A stretch of 64,000 bases of DNA. Origin: JALSRK01 sp964461995 (GTDB taxonomy: Bacteria; Acidobacteriota; Terriglobia; Bryobacterales; Bryobacteraceae). A model generated the notes under the pieces. That model was given only the letters and a program-made list of their open reading frames with translations. It was not told where the DNA came from and ran no database searches. Shown one piece after another: positions 51,404 through 60,224 of this stretch (position 1 is its first letter; every line of letters starts with the position of its first letter). The stretch spans positions 58,266-122,265 of the forward strand of contig CAYWXL010000002.1 of NCBI GenBank assembly GCA_964461995.1. The letters run 5' to 3'. Position numbers and translations under genes: made by a program.

Positions 51404-52704
51404 CGTGCGTCCCCGTCGTCGCCTCCCGCGGTGATCTCCCAAACCATTCGCGACCCCGCGGGAATGTGTAACTTTCCACCTTTAACATAAAAGACGCCCG
51501 CGCCGGGCAGCGCTTCGAGCTGCGGCGGGCGGACCAGTTTCCAGTTACCCATCCGTTGCGCGGCGCCCGCGGCCACGAGAGGCCGCTGCCCTCCTCCCAC
51601 GTACGAAGTGAACCGCACCAGCCGCGCCGTCAACTCCGCCTCCTTCTGGTCGAACTCGACGTTTTCCAGCCCTAGTGCGACGACGAAGTATCCCAATCCG
51701 CCTCCTATCCGTTCCAAGTGCAGCAGCCGGCCCGTCACGCGCGCTCCCTTCGGCAGAAGTACGCGATTTTTCCGTTTCACGTCCCGTGTCACCCGAGCCT
51801 CGAGGACGGTGCCCACGGGAGTCGTATCCTCGATCCCGGTTTCGAGAGCAACCTCGAACCGGAGGCCGGCGGGTAACTCCACGGTCTCGGGCGGCGCCGG
51901 CTTGTCGGGGAGATCCTCGGGAGGCGGAGCGAAGGAGATAAACGATTCCCCTGTGTATTGCCGGCAGTCGGAAAACAATGTTTCGTTCCTGTCCTCGTCG
52001 CCGTTGAGCTGCGTCAGCGTCGTTACGGCGCGCTGGGGAAGCAGAAAGTCGTGCCCGCCGATTTGCAGGCGGCTGTATTCCAGAGTGGTGTGCGCGGCTT
52101 TCAGCCCGAGCGACGGGGGAATCTGCTCGGCATGAATGTCGAGACGGACGACATCGTAGGATTTCGCATCGGCCCAAAACGAACCCGAATAAGCCACGAT
52201 GGCGCTCCGGTCTTCCACCCGCAACCGGTAGCCGCTCCACATCAATGGGACTTTGAAGTCGAAACGCTCACACAGCCGGCCGCCGATCTCCTCCTGGCCG
52301 ACATAGGTGAACCGGGCTACGTTCGAGATGAAAACCGCCCGGGCGTGCATGGCGAAATACCCGGTGCCGATGGTCCCCGACGGAACCATCTCGCGGGGAT
52401 CGGAGGTACGGAACTCCCGGGCTCCGGGCCAGGAGAACATCTCCTTGCCCTCAACGATAGCCACTTCCAGGCGCAACGTGTCCAGCATCCGGTAACGCCG
52501 GGCCGGCGCCCGCCGAAGAGACCGCTGGATCGTTTCCATGCACGTGTAGTTGGGCTGCCGGCGAAGCGTTTCCGCCATCTTGGCCTTGACGCGGGCCAGG
52601 ATCAGCACCTCCGGCTTCAGACCGGTCTCGGATCTGGTTTGGCCGATCGCAAGCAGCGCGGCCGTGAGTCCGAGAATAACGATCCAGCGCCCCATGGCTT
52701 GCAT
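51400..52704 (-). CDS. Exported protein of unknown function with YajK-like outer domain pattern
   Basis: 434 aa, not recognised. A signal peptide (MGRWIVILGLTAALLAIGQT) is followed by an alpha/beta part with a conserved-looking RRQPNYTCMETIQRS, and residues about 310-400 that read as a beta barrel (VGTVLEARVTRDVKRKNRVLLPKGARVTGRLLHLERI) like the periplasmic TrbI/VirB10 or outer-membrane stability domains. Only two Cys are evident in the mature part. The start TGATG overlaps the upstream stop by one base. The name 'outer domain pattern' is descriptive; no function is claimed. Confidence 0.65.
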   Translation of the reverse strand: MQAMGRWIVILGLTAALLAIGQTRSETGLKPEVLILARVKAKMAETLRRQPNYTCMETIQRSLRRAPARRYRMLDTLRLEVAIVEGKEMFSWPGAREFRTSDPREMVPSGTIGTGYFAMHARAVFISNVARFTYVGQEEIGGRLCERFDFKVPLMWSGYRLRVEDRSAIVAYSGSFWADAKSYDVVRLDIHAEQIPPSLGLKAAHTTLEYSRLQIGGHDFLLPQRAVTTLTQLNGDEDRNETLFSDCRQYTGESFISFAPPPEDLPDKPAPPETVELPAGLRFEVALETGIEDTTPVGTVLEARVTRDVKRKNRVLLPKGARVTGRLLHLERIGGGLGYFVVALGLENVEFDQKEAELTARLVRFTSYVGGGQRPLVAAGAAQRMGNWKLVRPPQLEALPGAGVFYVKGGKLHIPAGSRMVWEITAGGDDGDAR

Positions 52705-53531
52705 CACTCGGCTGCGGCGTGCCGCACTTTGCCGACTGCTTCGCCCAACCAGTCGCTGCGGTGATCCATGGCATCGAGAGCGAGCCGGGCGCTCTCCCGC
52801 AACCGGTCGCAAAGGGCCGGGCGGAGGGCCCCCAGCCGCTCAAGCAAGCCGCGGAAGGCCCGCTGCTCCTCGGGTTTTGCTGGAGGACGCCACGAACGTT
52901 TCCCCGCTTTGAGGAAAGCCCGTAGCGAGCGCTCTACTAAGTGCTCGATCACCGGCGCCGCGGCTCCCGGGGTCAGCCCGGCCGTTCGAAGACAAAGCTG
53001 TATTGCTTCAAGATGAGGGATTAGCAGCCACGTCCCGGCAGCGATCGCCGCAGCGGCTTCGGCTTCCGCCCCGGCCCGCAGCTCGACGACCCTTCCCCCT
53101 GCTTCTTCTATCAGCCGGCGCGTTTCGCGGACCGGCCGGCGGGCCCCGATGGCGAAACACCGCACTTCGTCGGGATCCTCGATCGGGATTACCGAGGCCA
53201 CCTCGGCCCCGCCCTGCTCCAACCCGGGCGGAGGGGGCTCGCCAGAGGCCTGCCAGATCACGAGCTTCCCCGCCCAGGCGGCCCGCGAGCCGGTCATCGC
53301 CTCCAAGAATGGATGGGGCCCCCGCGCCGTCACCCAGATGACATCCGCTGCTTTCAAAGACTCCGTGTCCGGCGCTGCGGTCCCCGCACGCAATGTGTTC
53401 ACCACTCTGCTCGCCTGCCGCAGCGTGGGCGCCGCCACCACTGCGAGCCGGCTTCGCAGGCCTGGCAGCCTGCTCAGCAGACAATCGCTGGCCTTACTGG
53501 TGATCACCAGTGCCAGCCGTTGCGACCTCAT
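52704..53531 (-). CDS. Rossmann-like protein, possibly DUF2520-type
   Basis: 275 aa, low similarity to anything I recognise. The N-terminal 120 residues alternate strands and helices (LALVITSKASDCLLSRLPGL, ADVIWVTARG, KLVIWQASGEPPPP) like a degraded NAD-binding fold, and the C-terminal 120 are helical with TAGLTPGAAAPVIEHLVERSL, the layout of the Rossmann-like/DUF2520 family related to ProC. The usual GxGxxG is missing. GGGAGG upstream of the ATG fixes the start inside uvrB, 38 bp overlapping. Coupled with the next gene (TGATG). Confidence 0.6.
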   Translation of the reverse strand: MRSQRLALVITSKASDCLLSRLPGLRSRLAVVAAPTLRQASRVVNTLRAGTAAPDTESLKAADVIWVTARGPHPFLEAMTGSRAAWAGKLVIWQASGEPPPPGLEQGGAEVASVIPIEDPDEVRCFAIGARRPVRETRRLIEEAGGRVVELRAGAEAEAAAAIAAGTWLLIPHLEAIQLCLRTAGLTPGAAAPVIEHLVERSLRAFLKAGKRSWRPPAKPEEQRAFRGLLERLGALRPALCDRLRESARLALDAMDHRSDWLGEAVGKVRHAAAE

Positions 53532-55515
53532 CGAAAACCTCCCGCTGCCGAAGCTTCTTGATGCGGTCCCGGTACTCGGCCGCCTTCTCGAACTCGAACT
53601 TCCGGGCCGCCTCGCGCATCTTCTCCTCCAAGTCCGCTACGTACCGCCTTAGTTGTTCCGGAGTGAGCGATTCGACCTCTTCGTCCTCCTCTTCCAGCGG
53701 CACGGTTACATAGTCCCCCTCCGCCACCGCAACGAGACTCATGTCGATCGGCTTGATGATCGTCTGCGGCGTTATGTTGTGCTCCTCGTTGTACGCGATC
53801 TGGATGCGGCGGCGCCGCTCCGTCTCCTCAATGGCTGCCTTCATGCTCTCGGTGACGGTGTCGGCGTACAGGATCGCCGTGCCATGAACGTTCCGGGCCG
53901 CCCGGCCGATCGTCTGGATCAGGGAGCCAGCGGACCGTAAGAACCCCTCTTTGTCGGCGTCGAGGATCGCCACCAGTGAGACCTCCGGAAGGTCGAGCCC
54001 CTCGCGCAGCAGGTTCACTCCGATCAACACGTCGAACTCGCCGCGGCGCAGGTCCCTCAGAATCTTGACGCGCTCCAAGGTGTCGATCTCAGAATGCAAA
54101 TACCGGCACCGGACGCCCGCTTCAGTGTAATACTCGGCCAGATCTTCCGCCATCCGCTTGGTGAGGGTCGTGATCAGCACCCGCTCGTTCCGTTCCACGC
54201 GCCGCCGGATCTCGTTCAGGAGATCATCCACCTGCCCTTTCACCGGCCGCACTTCGACCTTCGGGTCCACCAGGCCGGTGGGCCGGATGATCTGCTCCAC
54301 CACCACTCCGCCGCTCTTGGTCAGCTCGTACGGGCCGGGCGTCGCCGACACATAGATCACCTGCGTGACGCGGTTTTCGAACTCTTCGAAGGTCAGCGGC
54401 CGGTTGTCGAGCGCGCTCGGCAGCCGGAAGCCGTGGGCTACCAGCGTCTCCTTACGCGAGCGGTCCCCGTGGTACATGCCCTGCAACTGCGGGATCGTCT
54501 GGTGCGACTCGTCGATAAAGATCAACGCGTCGTGTGGTAGGTAGTCGAGCAGCGTCGGGGGCGCCTCGCCCGGCAGGCGGCCCGAGAAGTGCCGCGAATA
54601 GTTCTCGATCCCGTGGCAGTAACCGATCTCCTGGATCATCTCCAGGTCGAACATCGTCCGCTGCCAGATCCGCTGCGCCTCCACCAGCTTTCCCTGCTTC
54701 TCCAACTCCCTATGCCACCACTCGAGCTCCCGCCGGATCGACTCGATCGCCTCCTCGCGCGTCTTCTGGCTCATCACGTAGTGGCTCTTCGGGTAAATCG
54801 GCAGCCGCAGGTAAGTCTGACGCACCTGGCCGGTGAGCGGATCGATCTGCGCCAGCGTATCGATCTCGTCTCCCCAAAGCTCGATCCGGTAGGCGTAGTC
54901 GTCGTAAGGCGGGAAGACCTCAATCACGTCGCCCCGCACGCGGAACGTGCCCCGCGTCAGTTCCCCTTCGTTGCGCTCGTACAGAATCTCAACCAGGCGC
55001 TGAATGATCTGCTCCCGGGAGAAGCGCTTGCCCTTCTCCAGCATGAGCAACATGCCGTAATAGGCGTCGGGCGAGCCCAAACCGTAGATGCAGCTCACGC
55101 TCGCGACGATGATGCAGTCCCGGCGCTCGAACAGCGACTTGGTCGCCGACATCCGCAGCTTGTCCAGCTCCTCGTTGATCGTCGCCTCTTTCTCGATGTA
55201 GACGTCGCTGGCCGGGATGTAGGCCTCGGGCTGGTAGTAGTCGTAATAGCTGACGAAATACTCGACCGCGTTGTGCGGAAAAAAGGACTTGAACTCGTGG
55301 TAGAGCTGCGCCGCCAAGGTCTTGTTGTGAGCCAGTATCAAGGCGGGCCGCCCTACCTTCTCAATGACTTTCGCCATCGTGAAGGTCTTGCCGGAGCCGG
55401 TCACACCGAGCAAGACCTGGTGCTTCTCGCCGTCCAGCACCCCCCGCACCAACTGGTCGATGGCCTGCTGCTGGTCCCCTCGAGGAGAGTAATCGACCTC
55501 TAAACGGAACCCCAC
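53494..55515 (-). CDS. uvrB: UvrABC system protein B
   Basis: Damage-verifying helicase-like subunit of nucleotide excision repair, 673 aa. Walker A GVTGSGKTFTMAKV, beta-hairpin region YYDYYQPEAYIPASD, DESHQTIPQLQGMYHGDRSRK with Walker B (DESH), LREGLDLPEVSLVAILDADKEGFLRS motif and C-terminal UVR domain KMREAARKFEFEKAAEYRDRI. ATG at 55515 with the usual N-terminus. It heads a unit that runs uvrB-Rossmann-unknown-GH88 with overlapping genes. Confidence 0.97.
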   Translation of the reverse strand: MGFRLEVDYSPRGDQQQAIDQLVRGVLDGEKHQVLLGVTGSGKTFTMAKVIEKVGRPALILAHNKTLAAQLYHEFKSFFPHNAVEYFVSYYDYYQPEAYIPASDVYIEKEATINEELDKLRMSATKSLFERRDCIIVASVSCIYGLGSPDAYYGMLLMLEKGKRFSREQIIQRLVEILYERNEGELTRGTFRVRGDVIEVFPPYDDYAYRIELWGDEIDTLAQIDPLTGQVRQTYLRLPIYPKSHYVMSQKTREEAIESIRRELEWWHRELEKQGKLVEAQRIWQRTMFDLEMIQEIGYCHGIENYSRHFSGRLPGEAPPTLLDYLPHDALIFIDESHQTIPQLQGMYHGDRSRKETLVAHGFRLPSALDNRPLTFEEFENRVTQVIYVSATPGPYELTKSGGVVVEQIIRPTGLVDPKVEVRPVKGQVDDLLNEIRRRVERNERVLITTLTKRMAEDLAEYYTEAGVRCRYLHSEIDTLERVKILRDLRRGEFDVLIGVNLLREGLDLPEVSLVAILDADKEGFLRSAGSLIQTIGRAARNVHGTAILYADTVTESMKAAIEETERRRRIQIAYNEEHNITPQTIIKPIDMSLVAVAEGDYVTVPLEEEDEEVESLTPEQLRRYVADLEEKMREAARKFEFEKAAEYRDRIKKLRQREVFDEVATAGTGDHQ

Positions 55516-55562
55516 ACTTCCATTGTAGGAACCGCAGGGTCCGCGAAACCGGCGGCGGGGAA

Positions 55563-55877
55563 TTATTTGATCAGCACGAGAAGCATGACGAGCGGCGACT
55601 TCGCCCGGATCCCGTGCTCGAGCTGGGGCGGCATGTGTACCACCGTCCCGGCCTTCGCCTCGAGCTGATCCTCACCCAGCCGGAGCTCGGCCTCCCCTCG
55701 CACGAAATACAGGACCGCCGGCATCGGCGCCGTGTGGGCGGAAAGCTCCTGCCCGGGAGCGAACCCGAACCCCACGACCTTGCTGCGGTCGTCGTTCTGC
55801 AGCGTACGGCTCAAAATCCCGTTTTCCGGAATGGTGATTTCTTCACACAGGTCAGCGATATAAGTGTAAGCGCTCAT
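55563..55877 (-). CDS. Cupin domain protein
   Basis: 104-aa single-domain cupin. Conserved turns: the first motif region GQELSAHTAPMPAVLYFVRGEAELRL with the metal His, and the second PPQLEHGIRAKSP with a metal His. Metal-dependent dioxygenase, isomerase or sensor roles are possible; nothing adjacent specifies it. Divergent from glgP across 93 bp. Confidence 0.85.
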   Translation of the reverse strand: MSAYTYIADLCEEITIPENGILSRTLQNDDRSKVVGFGFAPGQELSAHTAPMPAVLYFVRGEAELRLGEDQLEAKAGTVVHMPPQLEHGIRAKSPLVMLLVLIK

Positions 55878-55970
55878 GATCTGTTTCCATCATGCCAGGG
55901 CGTTTCCCGGTTGTCTGTGACTTCTGTCCCCCGGTGTGGTAAAAGCACAGCAGAGGGAGGTCACACGCTC

Positions 55971-58559
55971 ATGCGACCAGTCGGCCGGTTCACCGTCGTT
56001 CCGAAACTCCCGGAGCGCCTCAAGGCGTTGCGCACGTTGGCGTACAACCTCCGCTGGACTTGGAAACACGACACGATCCACCTGTTCCGCCGCATCGACA
56101 GCGACCTGTGGGAATCCACCGGCCATAATCCGGTCCTCATGCTCGGCCTCATCGACCAGGAACGCCTGGAGGCTCTGGCCGAAGACGAAGCGTTTCTGGC
56201 GCACCTCGACCGGGCGGCCGCCGACCTGGAAACGTACCTCGCCAACGAGTCCACCTGGTTCCGGCGCAGCTATCCGGAAGCCGGCTCTCCCTTGATCGCG
56301 TATTTTTCGGCCGAGTTCGGCCTCACCGAATCTCTTTCAATTTTCGCCGGCGGGTTGGGCATTCTGGCCGGCGACCACCTGAAGTCCGCGAGCGACCTGG
56401 GCATTCCGCTGGTGGGGGTCGGCCTGCTTTATCAGCAGGGCTATTTCCGGCAGCAATTGAACGCCGCCGGCTGGCAGGAAGAAATCTACGAGGACAACGA
56501 CTTTCACACCCTTCCCTTGGAACTCCAGCGCCGACCGGACGGCTCCCCCTTGACGATCTCCGTGGAGTTGCCGGGCCGGCTTGTTCACGCCCAAGTATGG
56601 CGGGTGAACGTGGGCAGGGTCCCGCTCTATCTGCTAGACACCAACTTCGAGGCCAACCCGGACCCGGCCGACCGGGATATCACCGACCAGCTCTACGGCG
56701 GCGATATCGAGATGCGCATCAAGCAAGAAATCTTGCTCGGCATCGGCGGCTACCGGGCCCTCCGGGCGGTAGGCTTGCAGCCCACCGTCTACCACATGAA
56801 CGAAGGGCACTCCGCATTCCTCGCTCTCGAGCACGTCCGTTGGCTGATGCGCGAGATGGGGCTTACCTTCTACGAAGCCCGGGAATTGGCCGTCGCGAGC
56901 TGCGTCTTCACCACCCATACGCCGGTGCCGGCGGGGCACGATTATTTTTCGCCGGAATTGATGAGGACTTATTTCTTCGATTACGCCCAGTCGCTCAAAA
57001 TTCCCTGGAGCGAATTTCTCCGGCTCGGACACAGCAAACCAGCCCACGCCCACGAGGATTTCTGCATGACGGCCCTGGCGCTGAACCTCTCGTTCGCCTC
57101 CAACGGCGTCAGCAAGCTGCACGGAGAGGTCTCCCGCCGGATGTGGCGCTCCTTGTGGCCCGGCATCCCGGAGGAAGAGCTCCCGATTGGCCATGTGACG
57201 AACGGGGTTCACTTCCAGAGCTGGATCTCTCACGACGTCGATGAACTATACGACCGTTACCTGAGCCCCCGGTGGCGCGACACCCCGGCGGACCAGAGGC
57301 TCTGGGAAAAAGTGGGATCCATCCCGATCGACGAGCTCTGGGGAACCCACGAGCGCCGCCGCGAACGCCTGGTCGCCTTCGCCCGCCGGCGCCTCCAGGA
57401 ACAGTTGCGCCGCCGCGGCGCCCCCGAGGCCGAAGTGAACGCCGCGGCCGAAGTGTTGGACGCCCGGACACTTACCATCGGCTTCGCGCGCCGCTTCGCC
57501 ACCTACAAGCGCGCCACCCTCTTCCTCCGCGACAAGGAGCGGCTGGCCCGCCTGTTGAACGACCCCGAGCGGCCCGTCCAGATCATCTTCGCCGGCAAGG
57601 CGCACCCGCGGGACGAAGAAGGCAAGCGACTGATCCACGAGATCGCCGCCCTGATCCGCCGCCCGGAGTTTCGCCGTCACATGGTCTTCATCGAGGATTA
57701 CGACATGACGGTGGCCCGGTACCTTGTCCAGGGCGCCGACGTCTGGCTCAACACCCCCCTGCGGCCCAACGAGGCCTGCGGCACGAGCGGCATGAAGGCC
57801 GCGGCCAACGGCGTACTCAACCTCTCCACGCTGGACGGCTGGTGGGCCGAGGCTTGGGAAGAGGCCCGCCGGAATGGCTGGTTCATCGGTTGGGCGATCG
57901 GGCGCGGCCAAGTGCTCGAGGACCGGGAACTCCAGGATCAGGTCGAGGCGGAGGCTCTCTATGAACTCCTCGAGCGCGACGTCGTCCCTACGTTCTACGA
58001 CCGCCGCGCTGATGGCCTGCCACGGCGCTGGGTAGAGCGGATGCAGTCGGCGATCAGTAGCCTCTGCCACGCCTATAACTCACACCGGATGGTCCGCCAG
58101 TACACCGAGCAGTTCTACCTCATGGCCCACGCCAAAACGCGGCGGCTGGCGGAGAACGGAGCAGCCCGCGCCCGAGAGCTGGCCGCTTGGCGGGAACGAA
58201 TTCACGCCCACTGGCCCGGCGTGGCGGTTGTCTCTGTCACCTCGAGCGCCGGGGGCGAAGTCGAAGTCGGCCAGCGCGTCCACTTTCGCGCCGAAGTCCG
58301 CTTGGGCGAGCTTTCTCCAGAAGAAGTCTCCGTGGAGCTGTACTGCGGACGCCTGGATGCCGCGGGGAACTTCCAAAACCCAATCGCGCTGGCCATGGAG
58401 CACAAAGGGCGATCGGGCGACCTGCACGTATTCGAAACCGAGTATGGACCTTGCTCCATGAGCGGCCAGCTCGGTTTCACCGCCCGCGTCTTGCCCTATC
58501 ACCAGGATCTTTCTGCGCCGTTCTTACCCGGCTATATCACCTGGGCCGGCCCAGCGTGA
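55971..58559 (+). CDS. glgP: Alpha-glucan (glycogen/maltodextrin) phosphorylase, short GT35 type
   Basis: 862-aa cytoplasmic PLP enzyme releasing glucose-1-phosphate from alpha-1,4-glucans. An N-terminal DUF3417-type domain (RTLAYNLRWTWKHDTIHLFRRID) precedes the GT35 core with YFSAEFGLTESLSIFAGGLGILAGDHLKSASDLG, EGHSAFLALE, and the PLP-lysine motif GTSGMKAAANGVLNLS, followed by LDGWWAEA. A C-terminal beta domain (PEEVSVELYCGRLDAAGN) closes it. The ATG at 55971 has GGGAGG about ten bases upstream. This is the AglP form found in thermophiles and several soil phyla. Confidence 0.95.
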   Translation: MRPVGRFTVVPKLPERLKALRTLAYNLRWTWKHDTIHLFRRIDSDLWESTGHNPVLMLGLIDQERLEALAEDEAFLAHLDRAAADLETYLANESTWFRRSYPEAGSPLIAYFSAEFGLTESLSIFAGGLGILAGDHLKSASDLGIPLVGVGLLYQQGYFRQQLNAAGWQEEIYEDNDFHTLPLELQRRPDGSPLTISVELPGRLVHAQVWRVNVGRVPLYLLDTNFEANPDPADRDITDQLYGGDIEMRIKQEILLGIGGYRALRAVGLQPTVYHMNEGHSAFLALEHVRWLMREMGLTFYEARELAVASCVFTTHTPVPAGHDYFSPELMRTYFFDYAQSLKIPWSEFLRLGHSKPAHAHEDFCMTALALNLSFASNGVSKLHGEVSRRMWRSLWPGIPEEELPIGHVTNGVHFQSWISHDVDELYDRYLSPRWRDTPADQRLWEKVGSIPIDELWGTHERRRERLVAFARRRLQEQLRRRGAPEAEVNAAAEVLDARTLTIGFARRFATYKRATLFLRDKERLARLLNDPERPVQIIFAGKAHPRDEEGKRLIHEIAALIRRPEFRRHMVFIEDYDMTVARYLVQGADVWLNTPLRPNEACGTSGMKAAANGVLNLSTLDGWWAEAWEEARRNGWFIGWAIGRGQVLEDRELQDQVEAEALYELLERDVVPTFYDRRADGLPRRWVERMQSAISSLCHAYNSHRMVRQYTEQFYLMAHAKTRRLAENGAARARELAAWRERIHAHWPGVAVVSVTSSAGGEVEVGQRVHFRAEVRLGELSPEEVSVELYCGRLDAAGNFQNPIALAMEHKGRSGDLHVFETEYGPCSMSGQLGFTARVLPYHQDLSAPFLPGYITWAGPA

Positions 58560-58575
58560 GCGCAAGCCGTGGATC

Positions 58576-58600
58576 GGCCCCGTTCGCGGAGAACAGGGCC
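58576..58600. terminator. Bidirectional hairpin between glgP and the cyclophilin gene
   Basis: GGCCC (58576-58580) pairs with GGGCC (58596-58600), one C-A mismatch, then GTTC (58582-58585) with GAAC (58591-58594), and a 5-nt loop. It fills the convergent gap and touches the cyclophilin stop. No T tract on either side. Confidence 0.45.
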
Positions 58601-59379
58601 TACTCTTCGATGATCGTGGCCTTCTTGATGTAATCGAGCTTGGGAAAGCGTTCCTCGAGGTACGCGTTGCCCTTCGTGCGGATCATGCCTTGGTCGGGCG
58701 CCTCGCCGTAGCCTGCATAAAGGCTATCCACCACTTCCATCCCCTCGATCACCCGGCCGAACGGGGCGAAGCCCTGGCTGTCCAGGAAGGCGTTGCCCCC
58801 TTGCTTGATGTTGATGAACACCTGGGTCGTCCGGGTGTTCGGACCGGCGGTGGCGAACGAGAGCGTCCCCCGGCGATTCGTCTTTGTAACTGGATCGTCC
58901 CGAATGGTCGCGTTCTGCCAGGCGCGCGAGACCGCCGGGTCAGGACTCAGCCCGAACTGGACGATAAAGTTGTTGATGACGCGGAAGAACTTGCACCCAT
59001 CGTAGAAGCCGTTCTTGACCAGATTGTAGAAGCGGTCCGCCCCGCGCGGAGCCCAAGACCGGTTCACTTCGACGATGAAGTCGCCTTTGCTCGTTTCGAA
59101 CTTCACTTTGAACACCGCAGGGGCCCTCTCTTTCAGGGCCGACGGATTCAGCAACACTTTTTTCGTCGGCGCCTTGGCCGCCGGTTTGGGTTTGGGGGCC
59201 TCGGCCTTTTCCGGCGGCTTGGCTTCCTCAGCCTCGGCCGGCGGTTTCTCGGGAGGCTTGGCCGCCTCTTCGGCCGGTTTCTCTTTCTCCACTGGTTTGG
59301 GCTCTTCGGCGCAGCCGGTCAACAGCAACGCCAGCGCGGCCGCAACCGGTATTAGAACGAAACAACGACTCACACTCAT
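58600..59379 (-). CDS. Cyclophilin-type peptidyl-prolyl isomerase, lipoprotein
   Basis: 259 aa. Lipobox ALLLTGC (Cys about residue 23) implies membrane anchoring, followed by a Pro/Glu/Lys/Ala-rich spacer of about 45 residues (KPVEKEKPAEEAAKPPEKPP) that could span the peptidoglycan. The cyclophilin core has FYDGCKFFRVINNFIVQFG, RGTLSFATAGPNTRTTQVFINIK and FAPFGRVIEGMEVVDSLYAG, the usual active-site arrangement with the catalytic Arg. It folds exported proteins. A promoter TTGTGG-N17-TATAGT lies upstream. Confidence 0.92.
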   Translation of the reverse strand: MSVSRCFVLIPVAAALALLLTGCAEEPKPVEKEKPAEEAAKPPEKPPAEAEEAKPPEKAEAPKPKPAAKAPTKKVLLNPSALKERAPAVFKVKFETSKGDFIVEVNRSWAPRGADRFYNLVKNGFYDGCKFFRVINNFIVQFGLSPDPAVSRAWQNATIRDDPVTKTNRRGTLSFATAGPNTRTTQVFINIKQGGNAFLDSQGFAPFGRVIEGMEVVDSLYAGYGEAPDQGMIRTKGNAYLEERFPKLDYIKKATIIEE

Positions 59380-59419
59380 GGATGACTCCGGCTTCACTAC
59401 TGCTGAACTGCTCGCAATC

Positions 59420-59448
59420 ACTATACTACGCAGAAACACCGGCCACAA
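59420..59448 (-). promoter_or_regulatory. Promoter of the lipoprotein cyclophilin gene
   Basis: On the minus strand TTGTGG (59448-59443), 17-bp spacer, TATAGT (59425-59420), 41 bp before the ATG at 59379. Confidence 0.5.
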
Positions 59449-59550
59449 ACGGCGCGGCCGGCCGCACCGGTCCCTACCTGCAATTCGCGCCGCGGCAGAG
59501 GGCGTGGAAAATTTCACTTCTGGATTGAACTTTCATCTGGTAACCTATTG

Positions 59551-60201
59551 ATGATGCGACCCTTCCACGTTGTTCTCGCGGTCTTCGTGGCAGGGCTGGC
59601 AGGCCAACCTGCTCCGGCCGGCGCCAGCGAGCGTCTTCTGCGTGCGCGGTGGGATTCGCAGATCGTCCAGAACCGGCGCGCCGACGCCGATAACCTCTCG
59701 CGCATGAAAAACGTGGCCATGGTCCGGCGGTTCGTTCGGGCGGGGCTCTTGGTTCCGGTGCCGCACCGGACGAAGTACTACTATACGCGTAACATCCCGG
59801 CGAAATACCGCTACCTCCGCCCCTGGAGCAAGCTCTTCCTCGACCGGCTCAGCCGGCAGTACTACGCCCGGTTCCGCAAGAAGTTGCGCATCACCAGCCT
59901 GGTACGAACGGTGGCCCTTCAGAACGCCATCCGCAGGCGCAACAAGAACGCCGCCTCGCCTTACGGCCCCCGCCGCTCGTCGCATCTGACGGGAGCCACG
60001 CTGGACATCTCCAAGAAAGGCATGGGGCCGCGCGAGCTCGCCTGGATGCGCCGCGTGCTCCATTCGCTGAAACAGAAGGGCTATCTGTACGCTGTAGAGG
60101 AGTTCCAGCAGCCCACTTTCCACGTCATGGTCTACCGGAACTACCCGAAATACGTCGCCGCTCTCCAGAAGCGGCAGAAGCAACGCCGTTCCTCAGACTG
60201 A
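59551..60201 (+). CDS. Exported DUF5715 protein, M15 peptidase-like
   Basis: 216 aa. Signal peptide (PFHVVLAVFVAGLAGQPAPAGA), then a basic linker and KKLRITSLVRTVALQNAIRRRNKNA, SSHLTGATLDISKKGMG and EEFQQPTFHVMVY. These SxHxxGxAxD/ExxH-like motifs belong to the M15/VanY-type zinc D,D-peptidase fold as seen in DUF5715 proteins. Probable cell-wall function. Start at 59551 (ATG) preferred over the TTG at 59548; ribosome site weak. It is divergent from the cyclophilin gene. Confidence 0.78.
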   Translation: MMRPFHVVLAVFVAGLAGQPAPAGASERLLRARWDSQIVQNRRADADNLSRMKNVAMVRRFVRAGLLVPVPHRTKYYYTRNIPAKYRYLRPWSKLFLDRLSRQYYARFRKKLRITSLVRTVALQNAIRRRNKNAASPYGPRRSSHLTGATLDISKKGMGPRELAWMRRVLHSLKQKGYLYAVEEFQQPTFHVMVYRNYPKYVAALQKRQKQRRSSD

Positions 60202-60224
60202 ATCCGGTCCCGCCCGCCGGAGCC

